64,000 nucleotides of DNA from Chloroflexi bacterium TSY (GCA_019217005.1 JAHBNG010000009.1:1-64000), one strand, 5' to 3'; shown: positions 20,756-31,221, counted from the stretch's first letter. A program made the numbers and translations. The notes: a model not told the origin generated them from the letters alone.

Positions 20756-23341
20756 ATGTCTTCAGAGAACAAGAAAGTCACCTGGCTCAACTATCCATTG
20801 GCGAATGGCTTCATCCATCACTGGCTGGTCGCAGGACCGCGCGCGCTCACTGTATCAGAATTGGAGCGCTTTGATGGGAATGAGCTCAAGCTGCAAATCG
20901 CCCAGCATTATTATTCTTCTGACTCTGGTATTCGAAAATCTCCCCAAGAATTGGCGAAATTCCAATTAGAGGAGCATGATGAACCCCTGACTTGGCACGC
21001 TTATCCTTGTCTGGATGATCATTTCGTCAACGTGAGCGATTTTTACCATACATGCCATCATCTGCAGACCTGGGCCTATTGTGCTGTGGAATCATCATCC
21101 GAACAGACGGAACGGATAAAGTTGACGACCAACGGACCAGCTGATGTGTGGGTCAACGACAGACATGTTCATCGTCAAGCACACTTTGCTCACCAGATTC
21201 CCAAAACTGAATCATTTAATACCACACTTGTTTCAGGAAAGAACCATCTTCTCGTGCGTTTTGAGGGAGTGGCCATCCGTGAGTGTCCATATGTGATGGC
21301 TCTCCAGGTCGATTCCAACGATACAGCGGCCGATTTGAGTGTTCAGATTCCATCTACCATCGAGCCGGTTGATCTGCGTCAAAAGTTGGAGGCAACCTTT
21401 GCCAAAGCCTGGTTTGATCGTGATGTCTTTGTTCATGATCAAATGATCGAAATCTATTGGCCAAAAGATGAGCCCTGTACGCAAAATTTGGGCATTCGGG
21501 TGCAATCACCCGCGGGACGCATCTACTCAGAGCAACATACCGAGGGCAAAACTATCACCGATACGCGCATGGGACGTGCCTATCAGCTGACAGAAGGCGC
21601 CTACGATGTGATTTTGATGCCCCACCCAGAAACCTATTATGTCCACGGCATGAGGGTGAAGCGATCGATCCCAATTCAAGCCGTTCGCAATCAATATAGC
21701 AGCGAACGATATGGCACCACACCCGAACGACGCATTGAAGCATTACAAAATGCAGCCCAACGAAATGAAGGCCTTTTTTCTGAAATTGCCAAAATGGCAC
21801 TGCAATCATGGAGCCGAATTAATATTGGCTCAATTGAGGAGACGATTGCCAAAATCAATCAACGCGCTGATTGCAGTGATTTCGATCTGGTGGGATTGCT
21901 GGGTATGGTCTATCGCTTTTGGGACAATCCAGATTTTCCTGAAGAGCTCAAACAACCGCTTCAAGAGTGCATTCGAAACTTCAAATACTGGATGGACGAA
22001 CCTGGCAACGATGCCATGTGCTATTGGTCGGAAAATCACCAGATTCTCTTTCACACATGCGAGATTCTAGCCGGACAGCTTTTCCCAGATGAACTTTTCT
22101 CAAATGCAGAGCTAACAGGAAAGCAGCATCAAGAAAAGGGAGAACGGATGGCCCTCTCGTGGCTGCAAAAACGAAGCACGGGAGGCTTTCGCGAATGGGA
22201 TTCCAACACCTATTTCGAAGAGGATGTGCTGGCATTGACCCATCTGGTTGATTTGGCAGAGAGTGATGAAATTGCAGAGCTGGCAGCAGTGGTGTTGGAT
22301 AAAATGTTCTTCTCCCTGGCGCTCAATTCATATAAAGGCATCTTCGGCTCCACCCACGGTCGCACCTATACCCCTTATATCAAAGGTGCATATTTAGAGC
22401 CGACATCGGGTCTATCCAGATTGCTTTGGGGGATGGGCACTTTTAATCAACGTATTTTGGGAACAGTTAGTCTCGCCTGTTCTGATAATTATCAACTGCC
22501 ATTCTTGATTGAACAGATTGCCTTCAATCTACCCGATGCACTTTGGAATCGAGAGCGTCATGCCGGAACACTGGAAGCATGGTGTGATAGAGACTCTGGT
22601 AAGTGGGAAGTCAACAAGGTGACTTACAAGACGCCCAATTATATGCTCTGCTCAGCACAGGATTATCGACCGGGCAGACCGGGCTATCAACAGCATATTT
22701 GGCAAGCAACATTTAGTCCAGATGCTGTCGTTTTCGTAACCCACCCTCCCTGTCTAAGTGAAGATGGTTCGCATCGACCCAATTATTGGCATGGCAATGT
22801 GATCCTACCTCGGGTTGCACAATGGAAAGAGCTCTTGGTCGCCGTTCATAAACTGCCAGAAGATGATTGGCTTGGCTTTACTCACGCTTATTTTCCCACC
22901 TATGCCTTTGATGAATGGGAGATCCGCGATAGTTGGGCATTTGCCCGAGTCGACGCTGGATATCTAGCATTGACCGCCTCACAAGGGATCGAACAAGTGA
23001 CGATGGGCAATAACGCATACCGCGATCTGCGCTCGTACGGCGCAAATAATGTCTGGCTCTGCCACATGGGGCGCGCGGCAGTCGACGGTCCATTTGAAGA
23101 GTTTAAAGAGAGAATATTGGCCCTAGATTTGACTTTCGACGCGCTCTCTGTTCATGGGGATACGCTGCGTGGAGACTCAATTGACTTTGGCTGGCAAGGC
23201 CCACTCCTGATCAATGAGGTGGAGCAACCGATCACAAGGTTCAAGCATTATGAAAATCCCTATTGTGAAATGGAGTTGGGGGATGAATCGATGGATATCC
23301 AGGTTGGGGATCAGTTGATGCGGTTGCATTTTAATCTATAA
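20756..23341 (+). CDS. Large cytoplasmic protein, possible alpha-toroid carbohydrate-active enzyme
   Basis: An 861-aa protein without signal peptide or membrane segment. Residues ~1-200 are beta-rich, with text typical of the jelly-roll domains of glycosidases (TTNGPADVWVNDRHVHRQA; LLVRFEGVAIRECPYVMAL). Residues ~330-570 are helical and rich in Trp and Tyr (MCYWSENHQILFHTCEILAG; FREWDSNTYFEEDVLALTHL), which resembles an alpha/alpha toroid of lyases or hydrolases. The C-terminal part is beta-rich (YWHGNVILPRVAQWKELLV). This layering is seen in heparinase II/III-like lyases and some glycoside hydrolases, but I cannot assign a family or catalytic residues. A GGAAAG sits before the ATG. Confidence 0.5.
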   Translation: MSSENKKVTWLNYPLANGFIHHWLVAGPRALTVSELERFDGNELKLQIAQHYYSSDSGIRKSPQELAKFQLEEHDEPLTWHAYPCLDDHFVNVSDFYHTCHHLQTWAYCAVESSSEQTERIKLTTNGPADVWVNDRHVHRQAHFAHQIPKTESFNTTLVSGKNHLLVRFEGVAIRECPYVMALQVDSNDTAADLSVQIPSTIEPVDLRQKLEATFAKAWFDRDVFVHDQMIEIYWPKDEPCTQNLGIRVQSPAGRIYSEQHTEGKTITDTRMGRAYQLTEGAYDVILMPHPETYYVHGMRVKRSIPIQAVRNQYSSERYGTTPERRIEALQNAAQRNEGLFSEIAKMALQSWSRINIGSIEETIAKINQRADCSDFDLVGLLGMVYRFWDNPDFPEELKQPLQECIRNFKYWMDEPGNDAMCYWSENHQILFHTCEILAGQLFPDELFSNAELTGKQHQEKGERMALSWLQKRSTGGFREWDSNTYFEEDVLALTHLVDLAESDEIAELAAVVLDKMFFSLALNSYKGIFGSTHGRTYTPYIKGAYLEPTSGLSRLLWGMGTFNQRILGTVSLACSDNYQLPFLIEQIAFNLPDALWNRERHAGTLEAWCDRDSGKWEVNKVTYKTPNYMLCSAQDYRPGRPGYQQHIWQATFSPDAVVFVTHPPCLSEDGSHRPNYWHGNVILPRVAQWKELLVAVHKLPEDDWLGFTHAYFPTYAFDEWEIRDSWAFARVDAGYLALTASQGIEQVTMGNNAYRDLRSYGANNVWLCHMGRAAVDGPFEEFKERILALDLTFDALSVHGDTLRGDSIDFGWQGPLLINEVEQPITRFKHYENPYCEMELGDESMDIQVGDQLMRLHFNL

Positions 23342-23360
23342 GGACAATATCCCAATTAAA

Positions 23361-23675
23361 CTAAACACTCTCCAATTCTGGCAATCGTTCAATTTGTTGA
23401 ATTGCTTCTGCCGCAGGCGAACGCATTGCGTGGTAAAGATCCCACACAAGTTGTAGGTTCAGCCAAAATTGAGCTTCCATGCCCAAAAGCCTTTCTAACC
23501 GCAAAGCTGTATCGGGTGTGATACCCCGTTTGCCATGAATGAGTTCATTAATTCTTGGATAAGAGACTTTGAGTTTTGTCGCTAGTTCCACTTGAGTCAT
23601 GCCAAGGGGTATAAGGAACTCTTCAAGTAACATTTCACCCGGATGGGTTGGCCGTCCATGGGTAGGAATTCGCAT
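23361..23675 (-). CDS. higA: HigA-type antitoxin (XRE/VapI family)
   Basis: A 104-aa protein with the N-terminal THPGEMLLEEFLIPLGMTQV and the helix-turn-helix VELATKLKVSYPRINELIHG typical of HigA/VapI antitoxins, followed by DTALRLERLLGMEAQFWLNL. The antitoxin binds the toxin HigB and represses the operon. GGAG precedes its ATG by 8 bases. In canonical higBA operons the two genes are only a few bases apart; here a 74-bp hairpin repeat fills the gap, so antitoxin expression may be altered. Confidence 0.9.
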   Translation of the reverse strand: MRIPTHGRPTHPGEMLLEEFLIPLGMTQVELATKLKVSYPRINELIHGKRGITPDTALRLERLLGMEAQFWLNLQLVWDLYHAMRSPAAEAIQQIERLPELESV

Positions 23676-23699
23676 GAATATTCTCCGAAAAAATTGGGC

Positions 23700-23773
23700 G
23701 TGTGTCCCAAAGTGTGTAAATGCAGCGGTTCTCTGACTGAGCAGTGTTCATTTACACACTTTGTAGTACACAC
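23700..23773. repeat. Hairpin repeat (family 1) between toxin and antitoxin
   Basis: A 74-bp MITE-like element bounded by GTGTGT and ACACAC. Arms are CCCAAAGTGTGTAAATG and CATTTACACACTTTG. It lies wholly between higB and higA. It is nearly identical to the copy at 60767-60840 in opposite orientation, and related to 19550-19624. Confidence 0.85.
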
Positions 23774-23780
23774 CCAAAAT

Positions 23781-24074
23781 TTAATGATAATCGACAATCT
23801 CTACTTCCGCAGCTCCCTCATTTGTCCAAATGAAGCAAATTCGGTATTGGTTATTGATTCGAATGCTATACTGACCTTCTCGATCTCTTCTTAGCGTCTC
23901 CAGCCGATTTCCAGGCGGAATGCGTAAAGAGTTAAGAGAAACAACTGTGTTTAGTTGGTCGAGCTTTCGTTGTGCGACACGCCACAGACTTTCAGGACAT
24001 ACTCGACGTGCACTTCTAGACTGCACTCGATTGAAAACATCCTCGGTTCCTGGATTACGAAAAGATTGAATCAC
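23781..24074 (-). CDS. higB: HigB/RelE-type mRNA interferase toxin
   Basis: A 97-aa protein starting with GTG at 24074. It carries HigB signatures: DVFNRVQSRSARRV, WRVAQRKLDQLNTV, LRIPPGNRLETLRRDREGQY, and SIRINNQYRICFIWTNEGA. HigB is a ribosome-dependent RNase that cleaves translated mRNA. The gene order toxin-then-antitoxin is that of higBA. A palindromic operator lies 28 bases upstream. Confidence 0.9.
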   Translation of the reverse strand: MIQSFRNPGTEDVFNRVQSRSARRVCPESLWRVAQRKLDQLNTVVSLNSLRIPPGNRLETLRRDREGQYSIRINNQYRICFIWTNEGAAEVEIVDYH

Positions 24075-24101
24075 TTACTTGTAGATTGAAAGCATAAACT
24101 T

Positions 24102-24119
24102 AGAAATTCGAATTTCTAC
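24102..24119. promoter_or_regulatory. Probable HigA operator
   Basis: A perfect 18-bp palindrome TAGAAATTCGAATTTCTA between the higB start and a minus-strand TATACT (24125-24130) that could be its -10 box. The position suits autorepression by the HigA helix-turn-helix. Confidence 0.65.
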
Positions 24120-24274
24120 AATTAGTATAATGGATAACGTTATACGTGCCAAACGGATAATTGGACTGAATAACTCCGACTAGATTCGTCGCTTCACTCA
24201 GGAATAATATGTCGAAGTTATTCTGACTCTTTGAGGTTTTGCGGGGTAATGGCAATGAAGAGTGTATCTCGAAG

Positions 24275-25633
24275 TTACCCACCGGCAATCATAGGCAGAT
24301 AGATCTCATACTTTGGTTGGAGAACCAGCGCTGAAATTCGATCAGACCGAGGCCGTCTTTCAGATGGGGAAGCCTGTGCAACGATCCATTTGCGTTCATA
24401 AATTGGATAAGCATAATCGACAATTGTATACGTGTACCCCAAGACCTCCACATCTAACCGAACACCGATCTCGCCTTTAAAACCGCCATACATTGTCCAC
24501 CACCGACTGTCTGCCATGTTAATTTCCAAGTCGAGAGCGCCATAGAGATTGGCATAAGGGGCCTCGACTCCGTAGACAGCCAACGTCAGTTCTGGACCAG
24601 CAAACGCTTCTAGAGAATAGGTGGTAATAGGTCCCCAAAGCATGATGTTGCTACCATAAAAGTCGACTTCTCGGTCGAGATTCCAACCGATTCCTCGAGA
24701 ATAGGTCAGATCATAATCGATATTCACTCCCTGAGTCATTCCTGCCGTGATAGCAACCGATATATCCCCATCTAGACCAACATACATGTCGAGACGAGGC
24801 GTTAGCACAACCGGAATCCAACCGACCCACACAGTGATGGTTCTAAATTCATAAGAACGCAATCGTTTTTTTCGGTGAAAGCCAGCGAGCGGTTGTTCCA
24901 CATCGACGTCAATTTCGGCATAGACGTTCGCCGAGTTTTCGAAATCCAGATCGATCAACCGGAATCTGGAAAAATCGGCAGAGAAACGGAAGTTAGCAGA
25001 TAAATCGATTGTACCATCGATTGTCGCAAGTCCACCCAAACCATCAGAGAGGACAACGTTGTCTAACTGAATTCGGAAGGGGCTACCTGGTAGGGCGGCA
25101 CTTGTGATAACCTCCCCATTATTGTCAGTGATTGAGACAACATCATCAGGCGTCAACTGAACCTGACTTGTATCTAGAGTCCCGTCCCCGATCGCTTCGG
25201 CAAGGGTTGCTTGCACTGTTTTGACGACAACGCCAGAGTCTGTTCGTTTCACATTTGCAACCCGACGGAGGAATCCATAAGGTGCGGCATCCGTCACGTC
25301 ACTGACCACAATGTCTCCAACAGATAGGGCATCAATCGCATCAACTGATTGGGCGCGAACCAGATCGGTTGGACGACTAAAACTTAGCGTTCCATTATCA
25401 GACATTGCTGTAAGAAAGGCATCGGATTCGGTTGTGATGACCTTGGCCGGAGATCGTATTTCACTCGGGTTCTCTACACCTCGTTCAGTTTGCTTCGTCC
25501 CAGGTTGGCCATTGCCTTCTTGTGCATATGCGGGACAGATGGCCGCTAAAGTTGATACGATGCAGATGAGGATGATTCCCCCCTTTGCCTTCCAATATCG
25601 TTGACGCTTGCGGGCTAATTTATTGATTGTCAT
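24275..25633 (-). CDS. Secreted beta-rich protein with YLPMI tail; RBS separated by IS
   Basis: A 452-aa protein with an N-terminal signal peptide (KGGIILICIVSTLAAICPAYA). It continues with a region of short beta-strand text (SVGDIVVSDVTDAAPYGFLR; RVANVKRTDSGVVVKTVQAT) and a long C-terminal domain related in style to the DLDLEGS/YGGF segments of the giant protein at 1981-8586 (AYANLYGALDLEINMADS; WWTMYGGFKGEIGVRLDV). It ends YEIYLPMIAGG. No enzyme motif is seen. An insertion sequence begins 3 bases before its ATG. The original ribosome binding site AAGGAG now lies at 27155-27160, 1.5 kb away, so the gene has lost its native leader and may be silent. Confidence 0.7.
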   Translation of the reverse strand: MTINKLARKRQRYWKAKGGIILICIVSTLAAICPAYAQEGNGQPGTKQTERGVENPSEIRSPAKVITTESDAFLTAMSDNGTLSFSRPTDLVRAQSVDAIDALSVGDIVVSDVTDAAPYGFLRRVANVKRTDSGVVVKTVQATLAEAIGDGTLDTSQVQLTPDDVVSITDNNGEVITSAALPGSPFRIQLDNVVLSDGLGGLATIDGTIDLSANFRFSADFSRFRLIDLDFENSANVYAEIDVDVEQPLAGFHRKKRLRSYEFRTITVWVGWIPVVLTPRLDMYVGLDGDISVAITAGMTQGVNIDYDLTYSRGIGWNLDREVDFYGSNIMLWGPITTYSLEAFAGPELTLAVYGVEAPYANLYGALDLEINMADSRWWTMYGGFKGEIGVRLDVEVLGYTYTIVDYAYPIYERKWIVAQASPSERRPRSDRISALVLQPKYEIYLPMIAGG

Positions 25634-25636
25634 AGA

Positions 25637-27141
25637 CTTTACTTTCTGGTAAAAGAAAAGAGATGAGGTGAGAAATGTGACAAAAAGCGGTTAGCGTTTC
25701 ATCCTAAAGGTAGCGAAACCAAAAAGGAGGAAGGAATGCTAACCGCGCCAGAAATAACTATAGCAGTACTGATGAATGTATTGCAAGTAACGCCGGTGGG
25801 AACAAACGTAAATGTAATGCGTCTGATGTGGGCGATGATGAATGGGTCGTTTCTGAAAAGTCGAGGAGCAATCCATAGTGGATTGAGTGAAAGCGGGTTT
25901 GAAGATGAGGAGCTCCGGCGAAGCTGGTGGAGCTTTCGATATGGATCATGGGATATTGCAAACCTGCTCTCATCGTGGCAAGAAGAAGTGGAGTGGAAAG
26001 GGGAATGGGAGGCAAAAAAGTTAGAAGGATACCGAGTGAAAAGCATAGATATCACAGGGTTCTGGCGACCGAAGCTGCAAGGGAAAGTGAACCGACTCTA
26101 TAACTCAACGGCTCGTCGGGCATTGCACACGCTCATCTTTGGAGTGATGATAAGCTCGGGGGAGATAGGCGGGAAACGAGTGCCACTGCTCAAGGCAATC
26201 ATGAGATGCGAGGTAGGCACAAAGGAAAGTGAGTTTCGGAAAAAGCTGCTGAAAGAGACCAAGAAATCACTGGAGTCAGACGAAGTGGCGGTGGTCGATG
26301 CCGGGTTTACAATCAGAGAAATGCTAGAAAGCGACGTCGACCGATTTGTCCTTCGGGAAGCGATTAACTGCACAGCGCGCCGCAATGAGTTACCCGAACG
26401 TAAGGAAAAAAGGCAGACCACCCGAATATGGTGATATTGTGCGTCCGCTCTCTCGATGCTATAGGGGAAAGCGACTCGAGGCCACAACTCCAGACTCGTT
26501 TGGTCAATTTGTCTATAGTGGTCGCCTGATTCGCTATCAAGCATGGCACAATCTCGTCCCCAGGACAACCAAGGTGGATACAGCCAACCGCACCTATTCG
26601 ATTTACGTCTTTCAGGATCCTGCTTATCACACACCTTTGGTTCTGGCGACCGTCATGGCTTTACAAGCTGAAACCATTTATCTTTTCTCTCTGGAGCGCT
26701 GGCCTGTTGAACATCCCCCCTTGGCTTCCAAGCAGATGATTGGCTTACATCGTCAATTTGTTCATGCCGATGAGGCTTGCTTCCGCTTACCTGAACTGGG
26801 GCTGCTGGCTGGCAATCTTCTTTCCCATTTAGCCGCTTCTCTTCCTCCCATACCGACTGGCTACTGGGATCGAGAGCCTCAAGCCACTCCCGGCAGGCTG
26901 CGCCGCGTTCTCTCGAGTGCTCTTTTTCCAACTCCCGACCAACTCGACCCTGACTTTCGGAAAAAGGCCTCGGTTTCACACCATTTACCTAAAGGCGTTC
27001 TCGCTCATCGCCGCCTCAATGCCGCTGCTTAAACTAGCCGAGCACTATTTTTACATTTTATCCCGTTTTTTCAGGGTGGATTCTTTTTTCCGCCCCTTTC
27101 GGTTTGCCCTTTGTCACTCAAGCCTTTACCAGAAAGTAAAG
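25637..27141 (+). mobile_element. Insertion sequence, 1,505 bp, 17-bp TIRs, 5-bp TSD
   Basis: Terminal inverted repeats CTTTACTTTCTGGTAAA are perfect at both ends (25637-25653 and 27125-27141). ATAGA is duplicated on both flanks (25632-25636 and 27142-27146). A single transposase gene fills the interior, in two frames. Confidence 0.9.
25736..27032 (+). pseudogene. DDE transposase, frameshifted
   Basis: About 430 codons in two frames. The first frame covers MLTAPEITIAVLMNVLQ to NELPERKEK; the second continues GRPPEYGDIVRPLSR to the end. The frames meet at an A6 run near 26405-26410; removing one A joins them cleanly. The DDE triad is plausible: Asp in KSIDITGFWRP, Asp in VAVVDAGFTIREM, and Glu in YLFSLERWPVEHP. 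This is an RNase-H-fold transposase, but I do not assign the IS family. The shift needed is +1, so it is not the usual programmed -1 slip. The IS is probably inactive, unless the extra base is a sequencing error. Confidence 0.8.
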
Positions 27142-27204
27142 ATAGATAGATATTCTCCTTGTCATTTGATATGTACATCAACTTCGAGGGAACAGTTCAT
27201 GTGC

Positions 27205-27242
27205 TTTCACCTATAGAGATGCATCAGCGACAGTTTTTCGGC
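27205..27242 (-). promoter_or_regulatory. Conserved upstream box, copy A
   Basis: Minus-strand GCCGAAAAACTGTCG, then TGATGCATCTCTATAGG. It resembles three other boxes (36002, 43489 and 47924), each upstream of a minus-strand gene. This copy lies upstream of the displaced ribosome binding site of the secreted-protein gene at 24275-25633. Confidence 0.4.
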
Positions 27243-29933
27243 ATGAGAGATAAAATCCCGAAGATCTTTTGATATTATTGAATACACAACAAGACTCTTG
27301 TTTTGAGCAACTGCATAGAATAGAAAGGACGCCCAATCGAGCGCCCTTTGTAGCAAAAATATTTGTGAAATTGTCCGTTGGTTCTAACGAGTGATGAATG
27401 GCAGAAAAAGTCGATTGGACTGAACTGTTACGGTTATGCTTATCGTCGCTCTGGCACCTGTTCGATCGGTGGCAGTCAGATAGAAGATGTGCTGACCTTC
27501 TGAAAATCCATTTTGAATCAGAAGCGCTTTCCCCGTCGATGTCCGGCCGTCTGGCCAGGTCCAAGTTAAGTCATTGCCGGATAAGAAACCATCCTCTGGA
27601 TCGGTTGCAGAACCAGATAAAACAATGAGTTGATTGGGTTGCACAACGATAGACGTGCCATCATGAATCCAGACACTGGGTACTTTGCCCTGAATCTCTC
27701 CCAGTTCCACGACATGACTGGTGGAATCAGTTGTGTCACTGGCGACAATCTCAATCACACCATTGTCACTTCCCAGCAGATCTCTGATATTCAACTCATA
27801 AGAACTCTCGGTTAGACCAAGCGCTAGGACCTGCCAGGTCTGCCCCTGGTCACGGCTGTAGCGTACGTTTGTTCGCACCATTGATGTACCACCGATTTTC
27901 CAATTGAGCGGCAAACTCTGCATGGGTGCACAGCAAGGTGTTATGAGTGGATCAACGCTGATTGTGGGCTTGGCGCTTGCGTTGAGCGTGGCGATGAGTC
28001 TATCCCCATTTAAGAGGCGAATTTCACCCAGATCAGGGATCGTGGGCACAAAGAAGCTAAAGGCAGAAGATGACACCTCGTCCTGGAAAGCTTCTGCTTT
28101 GTCCGCCTCAAATTGATAATGAAACTGGACGACACCCGCTGAATCCACGAGTTCAAGGCGATATTGCCCCACGCCACCTGCTGTGACGACATTCGTTGTG
28201 GCGCCTGGCAACGCGTTGTTCAGTTTTCCACCGGAGTTGTCATCGTTGACTTGACCAGAGATGAGAAGCGCCTCAACAGTTGGTCGCGGTTGCAGAGGAT
28301 TGGACGTTGCGCGTACCAGAGTCTCATACAACTTGCGATAATGATAGTCCGAGATCCAAATTGGGCTACAATAGCTCATTACGTCGCGTACCGTTGCACC
28401 GACCGTCTGCTGCAACATGACATTGATGCCTACATTCTCGATATAGCCATTCTCATATGGGTAATCTAGATCAGGATTAGGTGGAGCGCCGCAGCCCTTG
28501 ACATGCTTCAATCCCAGCGCATGACCGATCTCATGGGCCGCAACCGAAATGTGATCGGCAACGCCAATGCTCACGGCGGAAGAGGTATAACTCAGCCCGC
28601 TGATGCCAGATTCTATGAGTACTTCGCGCGGCAGGAGACCATAATATTTCGGCAATGTAGTCGCCTGCTTCCAGACCTGATTAGGATATTCCTGCACCCG
28701 CATATCTCGAATCTCTGTCAGGAGATCCTGCCATCCTTTCTCTGTGGCCAAGTCTCCCTGGAAGGTGTAGGAAATGTGGCGGGTCACCGATAGATTGGGA
28801 ATTGGGTAGATACTTTCAAGCATACCTAGACCAAAGTTATTGATGCTATTGAGCGTTGGTTTAAAGACCGGCCCTTGACCATTTCTCTGATAATGAATGG
28901 GCACAATCACCACTTCGAGCGGCGGTAGTTCCTGGAATTTGAGCCGATATTCCTGGCTGCGGTTATCGGCATTAGATGATTCTGGAACTGTCCCGTCAGG
29001 GTTGACCACAGCCCAGATCACAAGCTCGCCTGGTTCAAGCCACTCGTCCGGCAACAAGAAGTTGAGGGTATGATCCATATTCTCCCGTTGTGGCAACAAG
29101 GGTGCTGTGATGCTGCCGCTAGAGTTGAACGGTGTGGAAGGGGAGCCTGATAATTCTGTGCCGTTGCGGCTAACATGGAGATGAGCCGTGACGCCAGAGA
29201 TAGGGTCGTTGCTTCCCTCTACACCCACCGTGACACGGGCAATAGTTGAGCGATCGGCGATTAGTTCAACGGCATTCTTCGGTGTTTGGATGGCTTGGCT
29301 GACTTCGATATTGGTGACAGTAAGGTTGGTTGGCGTTGGGAGGGGTTTTTTGCAGCGCTCGGTGACTTGATTATCTGGAATCTGATCAAGCCAGGGTTTT
29401 AGTTCTTCCGGACAACTCAGGTCGGTGTCGTCAAAATAGAATAGTTGCAGCTCGCGTAGATTGGTCAAGCAAGTTGGTAAAGAACCAGTGAGTTGTGGAT
29501 TATTGTTAAGCCATAATTTGTTTAGATTGGACAAGACACATAACTCAGATGGAAATGCGCCAGTAAGCCGATTAGAACGCACATCGAGAATTGTGAGTTT
29601 TATAAGATCGCCTAATTCTTTGGGAATCGTGCCATCTAGATTGTTGGCCCCTAAATGAAGTGCAACTAGATTGGACATCTTTCCGAATTTAGTGGGAATT
29701 GGTCCACCAATCTGAGTAGAACCTAGGCCAAGGACGGCTAATTTGCTGAGGTTACCTAATGTATCGGGAATGTGACCAGTCAGTGAATTATTTCCCAAAT
29801 TCAATATTTCCAAGTTTTCTAGCTGCCCCAACTCAGGCGGAATATTTCCAATGAATAGGTTGGACTGGGCGTAGAAATATCTGAGGTTCTTGAGATTACC
29901 AAGTTCTGCCGGAATTGAACCATTTAGGCCAAT

Positions 29934-31221
29934 CCAAAAAATAAAATATACGCGAGAAGGTGTTAAACTAGCTCTCCAAAAGGAGCAAAAATGACAATCT
30001 CGCCAGAAATGGTTGAAGTCTTGAAAGAGACGAAGGCCATGTTAAGTGGATACGAAAGAAGGCACTTCATGGCCCAAACGGTCAAAACGATATGCGAAGG
30101 GAGTCCGACGAAAGCAGAACGAGAGTTGGGCTGGAATCGGGCGACGATAGCCAAAGCCCTGGAAGAACTAGAAGGCGGCTTCTGTTATGTCGACCAAAGC
30201 CACCGACGTGGTCGCAAAAGCCGAAGACCATATCCCCACTTTACTGGCCGATATGGTTGAAATCGCCGATCAATTCAGCCAGACCGATCCCACCTTTCGA
30301 CCCCCCCCAATTGTACACTCGACTAACCGCCGCCGAAATGCGTACCCAGCTCATCGAGCAGAAAGGATACACAGATGAGGAATTGCCTGGCGAAGAGGCC
30401 ATCCGCTTGAAGCTCAATGAGTTAGGCTATGGCTCAAACCGGGTCAAAAAAAGTCAACCAGTGAAAAAGATCCCAGAGACCGATGCGATCTTTGATAGAA
30501 TTCATCAGATCAATCAAGAAGCGGATGCAGACGAGACGGTTCTGCGCCTCTCTTGGGATGCCAAAGCGACGATTTTACTTGACCGTTTCTCGAGAGAAGG
30601 GATAAGTCGAGTGGTTGTCAAAGCGCTCGATCATGACTTTCAAGATAAGAAGACCGAGAAAGTCACTCCTTTTGGCATTTACCTCCCTTCAACCAAGGAA
30701 CTCTTTCTTTACTTGACTCAGTCGAAAGTGACGAGTGACTTTATTGTCGACTGCCTGATTGATTTTTTTGGGAAAGCGTACGTGAACACTTTCCTCACGT
30801 CAAGACCCTCGTGATCAATCAGGACAATGGTCCCGAAAATCATACCCGTCGGACTCAGTTTATGTATCGTCTCACTCAGTTTGTTGAGCACTATCGTCTC
30901 TCTATTCAGCTCGCCTGCTACCCTCCTTATCACAGTAAATACAACCCCATCGAACGGGTTTGGGGCCATCTTGAAAAACACTGGAACGGTTCTCTTCTCG
31001 ATTCTCTTGAGACCGTTCTCAATTTTGCCCGTTCTTTTCGCTTTAACCAACTACAACCCTTCGTTCACCTGAATTCCACTCTTTATGAGACCGGCGTCAA
31101 ACTCACTCAGAAAGAGATGGACCGTTTGGCACAACGCTTCCAACGTTTACCTGGTTTAGAAAAATGGTTTGTCCTTATTCCCCCTCTCCATTCTCTCGTT
31201 CGCGTATAATTATTTTTTTGG
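29934..31221 (+). mobile_element. ISAzo13-like insertion sequence, ~1,288 bp
   Basis: Imperfect terminal inverted repeats: left CCAAAAAATAAAATATACG and right end (reverse) CCAAAAAAATAATTATACG, both followed by CGA. A transposase in several frames fills the element. Splicing it out rejoins the LRR text HLRLNGSIPAELG. CTAAA occurs at both junctions, 6 bases away from one terminal repeat, so the exact target duplication is unclear. Confidence 0.75.
29991..31209 (+). pseudogene. ISAzo13-family transposase, multiple frameshifts
   Basis: The text runs through three frames. It starts with MTISPEMVEVLKETKAML and ERELGWNRATIAKALEELEG, continues with TLLADMVEIADQFSQTDPTF, then YTRLTAAEMRTQLIEQKGYT, IPETDAIFDRIHQIN and TVLRLSWDAKATILL, and ends with VINQDNGPENHTRRTQFM and YHSKYNPIERVWGHLEKHW. 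These are the hallmarks of the ISAzo13 group (DDE_Tnp_ISAZ013, once called Rhodopirellula transposase), whose catalytic Asp/Asp/Glu lie in the DAKA, DNGPEN and NPIERVWG blocks. Breaks lie near 30230, in a C-run at about 30300-30308, and near 30785. At least three shifts mean the copy is almost certainly dead. Confidence 0.85.

Noticed and set aside
26400..26415. Programmed ribosomal frameshifting in the first IS transposase (A-run)
   Set aside because: The frame change needed is +1 (one extra base), not the -1 slip usual for IS elements with A-runs; a simple indel is the better explanation.
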